The notes under the pieces were generated by a model that had not been told where the DNA came from, made no database searches, and saw only the letters and a list, made by a program, of their open reading frames with translations. Positions 40,224 to 50,943 of a stretch of 64,000 nt of DNA are shown piece after piece. Positions within the stretch are counted from its first letter, which is position 1. Every line of letters starts with the position of its first letter. The DNA comes from Amylostereum areolatum (lineage: Eukaryota; Basidiomycota; Agaricomycetes; Russulales; Stereaceae): contig SAXG01000019.1 in the NCBI GenBank assembly GCA_012932865.1, positions 124,001 through 188,000 of the forward strand, read 5' to 3'. A program made the translations under genes and the position numbers.

Positions 40224-42270
40224 ATGTCCTCTCCAGACCCTCGTGGACCGTCTCGTCCTTTGACACCGCGATTCGTTCCTTATCGACACCCGCAGGCTCC
40301 CCGACCTGTGTCGATCCACTGGCTTGTGAACCCGGGAGGGATTGGTACGTTACGTACCAGTAGAGTTTGTGTGCGGTGCTGACTTTCTCTAGATGGAGCG
40401 GTCAATCCTCCTCAATTCTACACATCCCAAGATGAGATGGAGGAGTCGCGACAAGCCGGCTTCGCGCGCCTGTCGCCTCAAGATCAACGTCGTGTTCTCG
40501 ATATGTTGACGGCACGATGGCAGGCTGCCAACCCCGGAGTAGTTGCCCCAACGCTCGCCTCACTACCTCGAGTTCCGCTGCCCCCAGTTCCGCCGCCCCC
40601 AGGCCTGCCGCTGCCACCACCACCACCTCCAGGCCCACAGTTGCCGCCGCCGCCTCCACCTATGCCTCAACAGTCGGCACCAGTCGCCCTCCAGGCTAAC
40701 TCCGGCACTCCCTTGGCTGGGAACACAAGCGATGCCATTGGGTTTCTACCCTCCGCCCCAGGATCTGCTGCGTCGTCATCGAATGACCGTGCGTTGATCC
40801 ATTCTTCATTAACAATGAGCATACTGACCAATTACCTGCAGGCTACACCACACATTACACTGTCTATTACACCCCGGCTGTGCCACGTTCCGCGAAGGGC
40901 AAGAGCTCTGCGAGTTCAAAGAGGACTCACGACACGAAGGTCACCACTGTCGCTATCACCCCGAGTACTCCGCGTGAGTCTCTCGTAGCTGAAGGCCTTC
41001 GTATCCATGGGTTGGATGGGCAGTTCTCCATCAACGTACCCTTCAAGATTCGTTGGACTGGTGTCAAGTAAGTTGTTCCGTCTATTGTTATACAAACATA
41101 TACCTAAACGTTCTGTTACCTGCAGCAAGGGTGATGCATCAAGTGTCGATTCAGATGAAGACTGGTTCGCAATTCGGGAGGCCTTACTCCGTAAACGGCC
41201 TCGTGATGTCTACATCGAACTTGACCTTGACGCCATGGAGGCTTTCCGGCTGCGCAAGCGTGTATGTGGTTTCATCCCTGTTCTTCTGCTTTGACTAATA
41301 TTGGGACTTGTAGCCGTTTGATGCCGTGCTCCAGCACGACAAGGAACTCGGACCAACGTGTGCTGGAACCGAGGTAAGCCTGCACGTATATTTAATGAAC
41401 CTGCCAAACTTATTGTATTTCTCAGGTTCCAAACACGGACTCGTACTCTGACTCGATCAAGCGTCAGGGTACTATCATTCTCGAGCTGAAGGAAATGTAC
41501 AAGTGTGACAAGCATCGCGGCGAGCACAACGAGCAAGGCTTCTGTTATCCAACCCAAGATGGACACATTGGCCTTAATCGGAAGCGATTGAAGCGTTGGG
41601 CATCCGCTGTTGTGAGTAGCCTCTGTGAATATGATCAATGCTGTACTGACCTTCTCTATCTCGATAGGATGCGAAAGAAACGACTGTCAAGTACCCTCCT
41701 AATACTGAGGAGTTTGATGGCGTGCGCGATGGTCGTCTGCGCCCGCACAAGGCCCGTGGACGTTCAGGCCCACATTCTGTGATGACACCTACCGCCACAC
41801 CCGCTGCACCCACAGATGCCGCCACCGCTCTTGTCCCCGTCATCGCTGGCCTCGTCAATCAACAAAGTGCTATGATATCTGCTGTTCTCGGCATTTCTCC
41901 GCCTCCCCTTCCCTCCGCCGCAGGTTCATCGGCGACCCCCGCTTCCATGTTATCTCCAGCACCGCCTCCTGCCCTGCCTTTCTCTCCTATGCCTCGGCGT
42001 CAGGATGAGTTATATTACTTTTTCCTCACTATCCTTGAACGTGATGGACATGACCTGTTGCAGTACCACTCCATGCTTGTTTCGGCGGAGATCACCCTTG
42101 AAACCTTGCCCTCGCTAGACCTTGACACCTTGGTGTCACTCACCGGGGGTGATAGCGATAGCCTGAGAGTTCTCGTTGCATCCGCAGAGCAATTCTCTAG
42201 GCGTTTACGCATGAAGAAAGACTATGTACGGTCTCTCTTTTCAGAGTACGATGTCTTCGGGGATAAGTGA
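40224..42270 (+). CDS. Transposon-borne proline-rich protein with SAM-like C-terminus
   Basis: Seven exons: 40224-40344, 40393-40788, 40842-41067, 41126-41261, 41314-41373, 41426-41611, 41668-42270, all with GT-AG introns, giving one open frame. The N-terminus MSSPDPRGPSRPLTPRF is followed by a helical SPQDQRRVLDMLTARW segment, a polyproline tract near 40570-40670, and a conserved-looking middle (GLDGQFSINVPFKIRW, PRDVYIELDLDAM, GTIILELKEMYKCDKH, GHIGLNRKRLKRWASA). Two further Pro/Ala-rich linkers lead to a C-terminal helical segment (FFLTILERDGHDLLQYHSML, ITLETLPSLDLDTLVSLTGG) resembling a sterile-alpha-motif fold. No enzyme motif. It lies wholly within the transposon's inverted repeats, so it is a passenger or an accessory factor. 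The stop at 42270 overlaps a GTGAGT, so a further 3' exon is possible. Confidence 0.7.
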
Positions 42271-42436
42271 GTTTCTCGAACCTTTATAATGTTGCCTAAT
42301 ATTTTCTGTACATACACCATGCTGTCCTGACCCCCCACTCTTTACTACACTGCATAACCTTCCGCTAACCTACTACTCCCTCATCTGTCGCATAATCACC
42401 TCTGTCCATACATCTACCCCACGTTCGTTACCTACT

Positions 42437-43528
42437 TTACGAATACCCGCAGTTTGTAATCCAGCCAATGGCATCTTCATTCGTTATTTCTTCCATAGCA
42501 AGATGGATGAGTTCAGCGCGCATGTGAGGTCCAGTGAAGTGGCTTTCATTACGGCGCAAGAAGGCTTTGATACTACTGAAAGCTTGCTCGATGGGATTCA
42601 TGTCGGGGGAGTATGGTGGTAGGTATATAAGCTTTGCACCTGTCATTAAAACTGGTTAGTATACCTTGAAGCCGGAGCTTTCAGACAGCACAACGCACCA
42701 CAGTCATTCTCAATGATCTCCCGCACTTCGTCTCCATGATGAAAGGCAACATTATCCATGACTACCACAGAATTACGGCTTGGATTGTCTGGAGTATATG
42801 AGTTGAGAAGGGGTGCCTATATGAGCACAACACAGGCATAAGCATGACACAGACATCCAGAAGAAATTGAAGCGTACAACATCCTCCCGCAGAAAATGGA
42901 GGAACCTCTCACGGTTGACTGATCCTTCGAGAAGATCCAAAGCAATGATCCCATCACAGGAGAGCACTGGGAGCATTGTCAGGCGTGTGCCATGGAAGAA
43001 CAGGTCACGGCGGACGCATGCAGATCCCAGTGGTGCCCTTCCCATTGTCCGCTGATGTGCCCGATCATCCACCCCAGATTCATCCAACCAGACTATGCTC
43101 TCCATGGGTATATCCCCCCAAGCTGCATCCCACATTGCGCGAACGGCATCGTTTCGTTCCAATGCCTCCTTTGATATCCGCTTGTGAGTGAGAGCAAGGC
43201 TGCGAACAGCGCGGGCGACGGTTGCAAGTGAAACGTACACTCCGAGCTCCTTGTCAAGACGGTCTTGAATCTCGTCAAGAAACATTGCTGGCTCTTGGAC
43301 CAACCAGGAGTTGATGGATGTGAGCTCTCCAAATGAAAGGATGCGGGAGCGGCCATGGGACAACAGTCCATGGGGACTATGCACTGAACCTGTCTCGCGA
43401 TAAAGGCGGAGGATTTCATAGACTGTGCTTTTTGAGCACTGCGCGAGTTCAGTGATCTCGGAGACTGTAAAACGCTCCCGCCATTCGACAATGCGTTCTC
43501 GAAGTTGAGGGTTAAGGGGAGGTGCCAT
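42437..43528 (-). CDS. Tc1/IS630-family DDE transposase
   Basis: Cut-and-paste transposase. Three exons: 43528-42878, 42816-42699 and 42639-42437, with a 61-nt and a 59-nt intron; the lengths keep one frame of about 323 residues. N-terminal helix-turn-helix DNA-binding region ([37 protein letters not shown]) and a second helical domain, then the DDE_3 core: first Asp in [11 protein letters not shown], second Asp in [14 protein letters not shown], and Glu in [15 protein letters not shown], about 35 residues after the second Asp. The start at 43528 lies about 150 bp inside the right inverted repeat. No stop or shift, so the enzyme is probably functional. Confidence 0.9.
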
Positions 43529-43608
43529 TGCGGTCAGGACTCAAGACACTGCAAAGCTGACCTCGCGACGCACAGCTGTCACTCCCGCAGCAGACGTGAT
43601 TTCCCGAA

Positions 43609-43677
43609 AAGGCAATGTTTGGCTCTGACAAACAAGTTTCTCGACGCGCGGATTCCAGTCGGTTATGCAAACGGCTG
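43609..43677 (-). repeat. Right terminal inverted repeat, 69 bp
   Basis: Reverse complement of 39657-39725; it ends in CGGCTG followed by the TA flank. Confidence 0.95.
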
Positions 43678-43679
43678 TA

Positions 43680-44649
43680 TACCCATCCACTTTATTGAAC
43701 TTGGCCATCAATGCATCATCCCCTGACCGCATTCGTGGTTTCTTCCGCCCGGTGCGGCGGCGGCGTTGCTGCGACTGGTTTTCCAACTAACCCTAACCCT
43801 AACGCTCAGCGTTGTCTTCCGTTCTTCAAACAAGTTCAAGCTTCTAGCTTCACCGGCCTGGGCACGACTACATACCTAGGGGCGGTTCACGTCCAAGCGT
43901 GCGGTGCCGCTCTGGAACCAGCACATGAAGAAACTCACCTCCATGAACCCAGCTCGTAATTGTCTGTCATGTGGATTCCGTCAAGTTATCACTGTCGGGA
44001 GCAACATCTTGGGCCGCGACGTAGAATTCACGAGATTAGCCTTGTTCGCGTTCTCCTCCCGTGAAAAGATGTTGGTGATCGTTCGCGTATTGTAAAGTAG
44101 AAGAGAAAGGAAATTCGCTGTCGGTCAGATGCTGAGATCAAGGAACTCGTGGGAAAACACGGACCTTTGCTTTCTGTCAACGTTGAACGGATTCAATCGT
44201 ACAGCTTCAATCGACATCCCCCTCCGCATCTGTACTGCATGGTATTCGCTTGGTGGAATGTGTCGAAATGGACCACAATGCAAGGGATGCCAGTCGTGGG
44301 CCGTGGCCAACATTCACTCACAAATCACTGGCTATCCCGGGTCCTCAGCCGGCCACAGGCTACCAATAACTACTGGATGGTACAGTAGACGCAGTTTTGA
44401 GGCGGTAAGTATCCTTCTCACACCTCTTCAACGTTCAACTTTCTTTACCATCTCCTCAGCAGAGTCGCGCCGCGCCCGCGGACGATATAGCTTAACCCAT
44501 CCAGGCACCGAGCTGACTGAGACCAGTCATCAATGCATCATAACTCGCTTTAGTAGCCGGCCGAGTCATTCGAATTCGAGTATCGCAATTTCTTCGCTTT
44601 CTCTCTCCTCTTCCTCCCATCCTCGTGCCACGATCACCAGGATTATTCG
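43680..44649. other. Intergenic
   Basis: No gene recognised. Contains a short telomere-like CCCTAA repeat at 43787-43803. The promoter of the MFS gene should lie just before 44650. Confidence 0.45.
43787..43803. repeat. Short interstitial telomere-like repeat
   Basis: CTAACCCTAACCCTAAC, about two and a half copies of CCCTAA (TTAGGG on the other strand), about 110 bp outside the right end of the Tc1-like element. Confidence 0.8.
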
Positions 44650-46806
44650 ATGACTACAGAGAGCACTCCGTTGCTCGAGGGGAACGCGCAATCGCAGCCT
44701 TCGTCCGCCGTACACGATGCGGTCTACGACCGGTTCAGCCCGCGCATGAAAAAGCTCATCCTTCTCCAAATCTCGTTCGGAGGGATTGTACCCAGTGAGT
44801 ACCTCTGTGCACAATTATGAAAGCGACTCTCCCGCTGAATTAGACTGTAGTGTTCGTCTCGGGGTCGTTCGTGCCCTCTATCCCGCAGATCGCGCGCGAC
44901 TTCGACACGACGGGTTCGGTAATCAAGTACGCCATGTATATCCTCTTCACGCGTCTTCGAACCTGACCGTGCGTTCCCCCTCTTTTGCGCGCTCAGCTTG
45001 GCAGTAAGCCTCTCCATTGCGGCAAGCGCGATGGGCACCGTAACGTGGGCGACATACTGCGGTTTCTGTGCGTGTATCCATACCTCTCTACTCACCCACG
45101 CTGATGTTCACCCCAGACGGTCGCCGTCCGGTATACCTCTCCGCCCTCCCTGTCCTCAGCATCGGCTCCCTGGGCGTCGCGTGCGCACGCTCGGTACCGG
45201 AGCTCATGTGCTGGCGCGTCTTGCAAGCCTTCGGCGCGGGCGGTGGATTTGCGATCGGTTCAGGGGTGATTGGGGACATATACAGGCTCGAGGAGAGGGG
45301 GAAGGCGATGGGTATCTTCTTCGCGGTGCGTGTCACACCGGGCCCGTCGGCCCCTTCGGTTTCGAACGTGGACTGACGCGCTTGGTGCAGGCGAGCTTGC
45401 TCGGCCCCGCGCTCGCGCCCCCTATCGGCGGGCTCGCGTCGCATTTCGCGTCGTGGCGTGTTATGCAGCTTGCGTTGTGCGCCGCAGGCATGGCGGCGTG
45501 GGGATGCATGTTTTTGTTCTTCCCTGAGACGAGCCAACCGCGCGCGAGAGGGATCGACAAGCTCATGGAAATGGAGGATGCGGTGGACGGAGAGAGGGGT
45601 GACGGAAAAGGGTGGCGGTGGGTGTGGTTGAATCCGTTCGAGAGTTTGTGGCTGCTGAGGAGCCCGAACGTTCTTGCCATTGTGCGTGCTTCCTTTGTGT
45701 CTTTGTCGATCGTGCTGGCGTTGATCGATATGCAGTGCGTTGTCACGACTGCCGTCCTCCTGACCGATTTACGTGAGTGTTCTTCTTGTGGACGCCGTTC
45801 CGTGAGCTCACGGAGTTTGAACGCTCGCCAGTGCTTCTCGTTCCGATGGCGTATACCGTCGTAAGCACACACCTCCACTACGCCCAACGCTTCGTGTTCT
45901 GATATGTTCGGCGAGTGCAGGGAAATCGATACAACATCCACAACGAGGCGCTCATCGGCCTCCTTTTCACTCCTTTGGGCTTAGGGAACATCAGTGCGTC
46001 AATCATCTCCGGCCGTCATGTTCTTCCACTCATCCACCTCTCTCGGCCCCTCATTCTTGTCTTGCATTCCTTTTTGTTCGCCATCGCGTTGTGTTCGTCA
46101 TGATATTACACTCTCAGTTGGCGCGCCCCTGTCAGGCCGCTTATCCGACCGCATCGTCGTCAAATGGCGGGCACGCAGGAAGGGTGTCTGGGTTCCGGAG
46201 GACAGGCTGCGTGCATGTATTTTCGGCGCGGGTGTGCTCGTGCCTCTATCAGTGCTCCTCTCGGGTGTGGTCACGCACTATATACCAGGTCCCCCGGGGA
46301 TCGCGCTCAACGTCGTGTGTCTGTTCATGAACGGGGTCGGGGTACGTCTTTGTGTTCTCCCGAACCCTGCCGTAGGGGTGCGCTGATCGGTGCGCCGTCG
46401 ATAGGTCGATTTCTCCCTCACGCCGATGGCGGCGTACAATGTCGACATTCTGCACGCGAAGAGCGCGGAGGTGATGGCGGCGACGACGTGCGTGTTTCCT
46501 TTCCCTTCGGCGTGGCTCAAGCAGGCGAGAGGGAACTGAGAGGTTGTTTTCAGGGCATTGCGGAGCGTTATCCTTGCCGGCGCCGTGTCGGGGATGCTCC
46601 CGCTCATAGAACGCATCGGCGTTCTGGCCACGAACTCGGCGGGGGCGGCAGTCGCGTGGGCCGGGTTTGGGTGCGTGCTTCGTGACAATGCATCGGTGGT
46701 TATGTGCTGATGCGAGGGGCGTAGGTTGCTTTGGGTGACGATACGTTATGGTGGGCGTATGCGCGCTTTTGTAGACGTGGGATTCTCGACGCCGGCGGAT
46801 AATTGA
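44650..46806 (+). CDS. MFS transporter, DHA1 drug:H+ antiporter type
   Basis: Twelve-helix plasma-membrane exporter of the DHA1 class. Start MTTESTPLLEGNAQSQP. Helix 1 is GGIVPMFVSGSFVPSIPQIA after the first intron. Motif A is GFYGRRPVYLS between helices 2 and 3, and the antiporter motif C is LLGPALAPPIGGLASHF in helix 5, followed by a charged central loop (MEMEDAVDGERGDGKGW). In the second half are GNRYNIHNEALIGLLFTPLG, GAPLSGRLSDRIV, GVDFSLTPMAAYNVDI and AAVAWAGFG. The final intron joins FG to LLWVTIRYGGRMRAF, ending at the TGA 46804-46806. All splices keep frame. It is intact, unlike its neighbour copy at 47611. Likely exports a toxic or secondary metabolite; the substrate is unknown. Confidence 0.85.
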
Positions 46807-47610
46807 GCGGCGGTGTGTGGGGCGCGGGGGCGGGTGAGGGGGGGAGCTCGAACTTAGAAGACCGGGTCAAGTAAAACTTTGCTTTACGCGAAGGCTTCCC
46901 GACTCAAAGGGTGAGTTGAGTACGCTGGGATCAGATGTTGTCACCGGATTGACCGGGCGTTTTCCTTGTTATTCAGGTTATGCGCGGATCGCGTTTCGGG
47001 CCCCGGTCCATGTTCACGAATGGAATGAAATCTCATCGTGGGCAATATGGTCGAGGAGCGTGGTACATCGCCTGCGACTCGTCGCTGGCGGCTGTGGATT
47101 GGGCTGTCACCTTACTTATTATGCTAAGTATAGTAGGGATCTGTTTCATTTGACTTGTGATGTGCACTGTTTTTGTCTCTGTTATGGGATGTAGAGGTTG
47201 GTGCGACCGCGCCAGGATTCTAAATTTGAAGCTCGACCATGAAGTGAAGGGCGAAATGAACCCGTGGGGAAGTATGTAAGTGTAGGAAAATAAGCTTGGT
47301 TCATTCCACGAGTGACGGTGACGAGCGACTGAACATCGTAGTTATATTGACCGACCCATATTCTGTCCTAGCAGGCCCTCAACGAACGCACCGATCCATG
47401 ATTATCTGCGAAACGAGACTCCATAATGGACGATGTCGGGTGAGCGGTAAGTATGCCTCCCACCCACCGTTCACCCACCGATGGACTCAAGCTTGAAGTC
47501 GCATCCTTTTCCCCCCTATCACACAATCGACCCTTAAACTCCTTTGGATGACCAAAGGGTAAACTTCGTGAAGAGAACGCTGCGTGATCACAGCCTTCAT
47601 CGTCACTGCC
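46807..47610. other. Intergenic between MFS gene and its decayed copy
   Basis: No gene supported. Confidence 0.5.
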
Positions 47611-49637
47611 ATGACACACACGAAGAGGTTCATCCTCCTCCACATGAGTCGTTTGGAGGGATCCTACCCAGTACGTTCTAGTACAGCTTCTCCATATCCG
47701 TCTTCACGCTGAAGCAAGTCATGGTGTCTTCCCGGGGTCTTTCGTGTCGTCGATTACCCCTCAGATCGCGCGGCCTCGACACGACGGATTCCGTGAACAA
47801 GTAAGTACTGTCATACTGCACGGACCACCTACTACTCACAGTCCCAGCTTGGAAATAAGAGCCTCTCGATTGTGTTCAGTGCGATTGGGACTGTTCCCTG
47901 AGCGACATGTGCCGCTGCGTGCATAAAAATGCTCTGGTCAGTCCCACCAGTGGCATCCAGCTCGACACGGACGGCCGTCGTCCAATATACTACCTCACCA
48001 TCGACACACTCCCTGTTCTGGCTGAGGTTTCCGGTGCAGGCGACGGACTCTCGATCGGCGCGGGGGTTATTCTGTGTGCGCATAGGCTCGAGGAGAAGGA
48101 GCGTGCGATGGGAAGCTTCCTTCTAGTACGCACAGAGCCATGGATCGTCGACAATGAGCTGATTTTATGAGTGCGAGCACTGGCAGGAGCACTGGCAGGC
48201 CATTTTCCTCGACCCCACCCCCGTGCTTTCAGCCCTGTGGGCGGGCTCGCAGCACATCTCCGTTCATGACGCGCCGCCGTGTGCTACCAGCACGGGCTTG
48301 AACACGCCAGGTATGTTTCCTCTTTATACTCTATTTCGAGAAACGAGCCAGCTGCGCGCGAGGGCCGGGGGGGGGGGTCGACAGTCAGAAGATCGCCGCG
48401 CTGAAAGAGCCGTAGGGGAATTAGGGCACTGCGGCTCAATCCCTTCGGTGGTCTGCCCGGGGCCTGTCGTGCGTGCATAACGTATCATCGTCCTTGTCGA
48501 TCTCAATATTTTGATCGATGTGCAGGATGTTGTGGGGCCCGACGGCTGTAGGTCCTCCTGACCACTTTTTGTGGCATACCGCGTCATCAACCCATGGAAC
48601 GGGGCTCTGAACTTCGCGCCGGGGCCTTCATCCCGCTGTCGTACACCCTCGTGAGCGACGCTCTCCCGCGCCCATATCCACGCTTCGTGTCCTGATACGT
48701 TTGGAATGTGCAGGGAAATCGGTATCATACATACAATATCCACCACCCCGTCGACCTCTCGTTCACGCCCGGCGTTGAGCTCGGACCGGGAATAGCAACG
48801 CGTCGGCCACTTCCGTTCTTTTCACCTCCACTGTTCACGATGTCCAATCTCCCTTGGTTTCGTTCATCCTCTCTGGTTGGTTGGTTGTACCGCGTTTGCA
48901 GTCGAAGCCTCCGGTGCATCTGGAAGCCTGGGTTGGGCCGGAAGGCAGGCCGCGCGCAAGTACTATGCGCAGGGGTTCTGAGACACGGTCCCGCCTCTCG
49001 TGAGTCGTTCCGGGTCCACCTGTGACTGACTGGGATCGCGCTCAACGTCGCATGCTTAGTATTCATCGGGGTACATTATTATCCTGAGCCCTTCCGCGCG
49101 CGCGGCTGATCGGGTTTCGTTTGCCCATTGTGCAGGTTCGAATGTTGAGTTCGCGCGCGCGCCCCGATGCCGGCGTACAATAGGTCGACGTGGTATTCTG
49201 CGCGCGATGGGCACGGAGGTGACGGTGGTCCGTAGTCCCGCTCTACCGTTTATAATGCATGCATGACTCGAGCGAGCGCGATGGGACCGAAGCTGAAACT
49301 GACGCCCTGGTCGGCTTCGCGTCGTGCAATTTTGCACAGGGCTTTCGCGGAGCATCGTCCTGCATCCGGCACGCTCTCGCTCACTGTAGAATCTAGATTG
49401 CATCGGTGCGTTCTCCGCGAACGCGGTTGGGCCCGCAATCGCGTGGACCGGGTTTGGGTGCGTGTTTTTCAGTCACGACTCGCGATGCTGTGGTCTGTTG
49501 TGCCCGGCTTGAACGGCTAATTGACGTGGGAAACGTGCCATGGTGCGTTGGTTGACGATAATAGTCCACGGCGGGGCGCGGGCGCAGGCGGGCGCGTGCG
49601 GTGGTCGACGTCGGATTCTCCACGCGCGCGGAGAATT
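47611..49637 (+). pseudogene. MFS transporter tandem copy, decayed
   Basis: Follows the intact gene and retains recognisable pieces in order: KRFILLHMSRLEGSYP, PQIARPRHDGF, DGRRPIYYLTIDTLPVL, GLSIGAGVILCAHRLEEKER, ETSQLRARAGG, a GNRYHTYNIHH remnant, a DNA match to the ILHAKSAEVMAA segment near 49195-49230, WTGFG near 49445, and the terminal VDVGFSTRAEN near 49600. The pieces lie in different frames, several exons are shortened, and the final stop codon is changed. It is a tandem duplicate that has lost function. Confidence 0.8.
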
Positions 49638-50943
49638 GGATTTATCGTACATGTGCGGGGTCCGGGTGTGGATCGCGCTCCGCTTTCATGAAAGCCCCTC
49701 GAGGTTACTTCGTTCATAGAGCGAACCTAAACTCGGGCAGTTGGGCTTCTCCCCACACGGCGACTGGCCTGAGATGGGTCGAACGATAATGATATGGATG
49801 ATATGTCCGGTTCGCGTTCGATATCAGACGGGTCCAGGAGCCTTGAGAGGGGCGCAAGGCGGGGCTTCTTAGCACGAGTTCTCCACGAAGTGCAGGGGCT
49901 GGTTGGAGGCGCTACTTATCAGCCCCAAGCCGTACCCCATCGTGCGTGCGCCGCCTGTTATGGAGCGTCGATGCAATTGAAGGGGCCATGGCTTCCATCG
50001 CTGGACTCCGTATTTGGTTACGGCGTTGGATGTGAGGATGGGCCGAGGGATGTGTTCCTATGAGGGGGGCGCTCTGTGGTCAGCTACGGGGGACGGGCAG
50101 CGTCAATCAGATTCGGAACGCCCGACAGCGAGGACGTTCCCGGGCCATGGTAGTGGTGCTTCGCGGGCGTGGGCGTGGTTAGCAGATAGCGACTTGGAGT
50201 TGCTTGCGCTGGTTGCACTATTGAAGTAAGTACGTACGATGCAAGCACTTGGTATGAGGCCGGTAATAACACATATCGGGCCGATTTACGGAAGCTGGTC
50301 CTGGGCGCCGGGGAGGTTCTGACGAGATGTGAGCCGCTTCTGGGAGATTCTATCGGAAACGGAAGCACAGATTCGGGGTCAAAATCTGGGGAGACTCGAG
50401 AGGGACGAGCGATTTACGTAGGTCCAATAGACACGTGACCGCATTGGCACGTACTCTACGGCATCGGCCCCGTCGTTGGATCGTGCAGGGCTTTTTCGGG
50501 GAGAACAAACGGGATCTGAGCTGGGGAAAGTGGGAGTCATCGAAGGCACGATCTCGGCCACGATGCGAGAAGGACGTGCTGGGATCAAAGCGTGGTGGGG
50601 CGACGGGGCGAGGCGATGCACCGCCATGCAGCTTTTCGGAGTCCGCACGGCCCAGAAATTCGCGTGACGGACACGCGACGTTCGTACGTCTTTGACGCTT
50701 TTGAGGACAGAACCGCCCCGTCCTTTTTCCCCTTCTTGCTTTCGTCTACTTACGCTCTCATCACTACGTTTCTCGCTTGCTTTCTTCAATGTTTTAGTAC
50801 TCGACTCGCATCTCTTTTTCGTGAGTCCCGCCCCGACTCTGCACCGATCGCACGCTGACGACCGCGCCCCCCCGGGTTCGTGCGGATGCCGAGCAGGACG
50901 ACGACGTGCTTGTTCGAGCGGAAGACTGTTTTTCACGCAGTGA
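49638..50943. other. Intergenic
   Basis: No gene recognised on either strand. The minus-strand frame at 50379-51077 overlaps the next gene's 5' region and has low-complexity basic composition. Confidence 0.45.

Larger units (their letters stand above)
39657..43677. mobile_element. 4,021-bp Tc1/IS630-like DNA transposon with two genes
   Basis: Perfect 69-bp terminal inverted repeats (39657-39725 and 43609-43677) starting CAGCCGTTTGCATAACC, each flanked outside by TA (39655-39656 and 43678-43679), the target duplication of Tc1/mariner elements. Inside are an intact spliced DDE transposase (minus strand) and a seven-exon gene (plus strand) whose 3' ends converge 166 bp apart. Most Tc1/mariner elements are 1.3-2.4 kb and carry only the transposase. 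The identical repeats and open genes suggest recent mobility. Confidence 0.85.
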
